From positions 1 through 7,497 of the forward strand of contig CAMDRK010000122.1 of assembly GCA_945906715.1 (NCBI GenBank): 7,497 nt of DNA, in the 5' to 3' direction. This DNA comes from Nitrospira lenta. Lineage in GTDB: Bacteria; Nitrospirota; Nitrospiria; Nitrospirales; Nitrospiraceae. Positions 7,194-7,497 of this stretch are shown here, one piece after another. The notes below the pieces were generated by a model. It was not told the DNA's origin and did not search any database. It saw only the letters and a list, made by a program, of their open reading frames with translations. Both the position numbers and the translations under genes were made by a program. The first letter of the stretch is position 1, and every line of letters begins with the position of its first letter.

Positions 7194-7226
7194 CAACACC
7201 TTAGCCCAACAGGGCCGGTAGTGTTG
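7194..7226 (-). promoter_or_regulatory. Two-stem hairpin over the transposase leader and ribosome binding site
   Basis: Read on the minus strand, CAACAC (7226-7221) can pair with GTGTTG (7199-7194). Inside that, GCCC (7215-7212) pairs with GGGC (7207-7204) around a four-base loop, with a small internal loop between the two stems. The AAGGTG ribosome binding site (7202-7197) lies partly in the outer stem and partly in the internal loop, only 5 bases before the ATG. Transcripts that enter from outside would contain the whole structure. The pairing is visible; the regulatory role is inferred from other IS elements such as IS10 and IS50. Confidence 0.4.
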
Positions 7227-7241
7227 CACTTGGAGTTGGAA
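7224..7241 (-). repeat. Terminal inverted repeat of the IS, right in the window (transposase 5' end)
   Basis: This repeat carries the partner core TTGCACTTGGA (7224-7234). Mismatches to the other end are at 7235, 7236 and 7238. On the plus strand it contains TTGCAC (7224-7229), a -35-like hexamer pointing out of the element towards the 61-codon gene, but no well-spaced -10 box follows. Confidence 0.8.
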
Positions 7242-7244
7242 CTC

Positions 7245-7250
7245 AAGGAG
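7245..7250 (+). promoter_or_regulatory. Ribosome binding site of the 61-codon gene
   Basis: AAGGAG lies 9 bases before ATG 7260, an ideal spacing. It starts 3 bp beyond the IS end at 7241, so the translation signal survived insertion but native DNA further upstream is displaced by about 1 kb. It argues for the ATG at 7260 rather than upstream in-frame codons inside the IS. Confidence 0.75.
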
Positions 7251-7259
7251 ATAAGAGTT

Positions 7260-7445
7260 ATGCGGTTCGTCAAAGTGAAGGATGAAGAACGCACAGGTGA
7301 CGTTGCGATCAATCTCGACCTAGTCCGAGAAGCGCACTTTGGAGGGGGATTGCTGCATCTCTATTTCGAGCGCGGCTCCACCACACAGGATGACATCACA
7401 TTTACAGGCGAGAATGCACAGAAAATCTGGGCAGCGATGGGATAG
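7260..7445 (+). CDS. Small hypothetical protein, 61 residues
   Basis: I do not recognise this gene. It encodes 61 residues from ATG 7260 (AAGGAG 9 bases upstream) to TAG 7443-7445. The same frame is open upstream into the IS, but that part is antisense to the transposase and not believable. The protein is soluble-looking and mildly acidic, with no cysteines and no membrane segment. The pattern is alternating strands (MRFVKVKDE, VAINLDLVREAHF, LLHLYFERGS, DITFTGE) followed by a short helix (ENAQKIWAAM). It resembles, by eye, compact one-domain bacterial proteins of the type 'INLD-V ... L-L-F-G-S ... G-A--I', whose role is mostly unknown. The strong ribosome binding site and sensible composition support a real gene. 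Its promoter is uncertain because the IS sits directly upstream. Confidence 0.7.
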   Translation: MRFVKVKDEERTGDVAINLDLVREAHFGGGLLHLYFERGSTTQDDITFTGENAQKIWAAMG

Positions 7446-7447
7446 TA

Positions 7448-7497
7448 ATGATTGACCCAGGAACGGGTGACGGAGCCTTTCGGAAGTTTCTACAGGT
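7448..7497 (+). CDS. Possible start of a further gene, cut by the right edge
   Basis: An ATG at 7448, two bases after the stop of the 61-codon gene, opens a frame with 16 visible complete codons (MIDPGTGDGAFRKFLQ) that runs off the window. The spacing would suit a small operon. No convincing ribosome binding site is seen (only GATGGGA upstream), and the fragment is too short for a family call. This may be chance. Confidence 0.25.
   Translation, partial: MIDPGTGDGAFRKFLQ

Larger units (their letters stand above)
6180..7241 (-). mobile_element. IS30-family insertion sequence, apparently complete
   Basis: The element of about 1,062 bp has one transposase gene and imperfect terminal inverted repeats, within the usual IS30-family size of about 1.0-1.25 kb. 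The ends are placed at 6180 and 7241 because the 18-bp repeats stop matching beyond them. I could not see a target-site duplication: the flanks read GGT on the left and CTC on the right, and the family typically gives only 2-3 bp. Either the ends are off by a few bases, or the flanks have changed or recombined. Much of the element is visibly more GC-rich than the neighbouring genes (for example 6710-6790), consistent with a separate origin. The transposase frame is intact, so the copy may be active. Confidence 0.88.

Noticed and set aside
6144..7221. Plus-strand frames antisense to the transposase
   Set aside because: Compositions are Arg/Gly/Ser/Pro-rich without motifs, and the minus strand carries an intact transposase with all catalytic residues.
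7014..7259. Upstream extension of the 61-codon protein to 143 residues
   Set aside because: The extra part lies inside the IS, antisense to the transposase, and crosses the IS end. The strong ribosome binding site at 7245-7250 fits the ATG at 7260.
1..7497. CRISPR array, tRNA, rRNA, toxin-antitoxin pair or defence island
   Set aside because: I saw no regularly spaced direct repeats, no cloverleaf or rRNA-like sequence, and no gene pair with toxin-antitoxin or defence signatures.

Overview
The window reads as a chromosomal segment of a Gram-negative bacterium of moderately high GC content. An RND pump and a periplasmic adaptor imply an inner and an outer membrane. The gene styles (RND plus adaptor, HisKA_3/NarL two-component pair, IS30 element, tiny orphan gene) would fit an environmental lineage such as Nitrospira or a proteobacterium. 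That placement is a guess, because no marker gene is present.

Layout. Positions 1-748 (minus) hold the N-terminal part of a periplasmic adaptor (membrane fusion protein) cut by the left edge. Positions 750-3899 (minus) hold a complete 1049-residue RND permease, transcribed first, with one base between its stop and the adaptor start. A 370-bp gene-free region (3900-4269) separates this efflux operon from a divergent two-component operon. That operon is a membrane histidine kinase (4270-5460) overlapping by 8 bp a NarL/FixJ-type response regulator (5453-6088). The divergent region holds a perfect 8-bp inverted repeat around a -10-like hexamer, a leader hairpin beside the RND ribosome binding site, and a weak sigma70-like promoter for the kinase. 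An IS30-family insertion sequence follows (about 6180-7241, transposase on minus), with imperfect 18-bp terminal inverted repeats. Its far end lies 3 bp before the ribosome binding site of an unrecognised 61-codon gene (7260-7445, plus). A possible further reading frame begins at 7448 and leaves the window.

How it may work together. The divergent arrangement suggests, but does not prove, that the kinase and regulator sense a membrane or envelope signal and control the RND efflux operon through the shared intergenic region. The insertion sequence is probably a later arrival that separated the 61-codon gene from whatever promoter lay upstream.

I found no CRISPR array, tRNA, rRNA, phage module, or clearly new system. 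The most distinctive points are the altered proton-relay residues of the RND pump, the candidate operator in the divergent region, the IS junction at the small gene, and a hairpin that could mask the transposase ribosome binding site.
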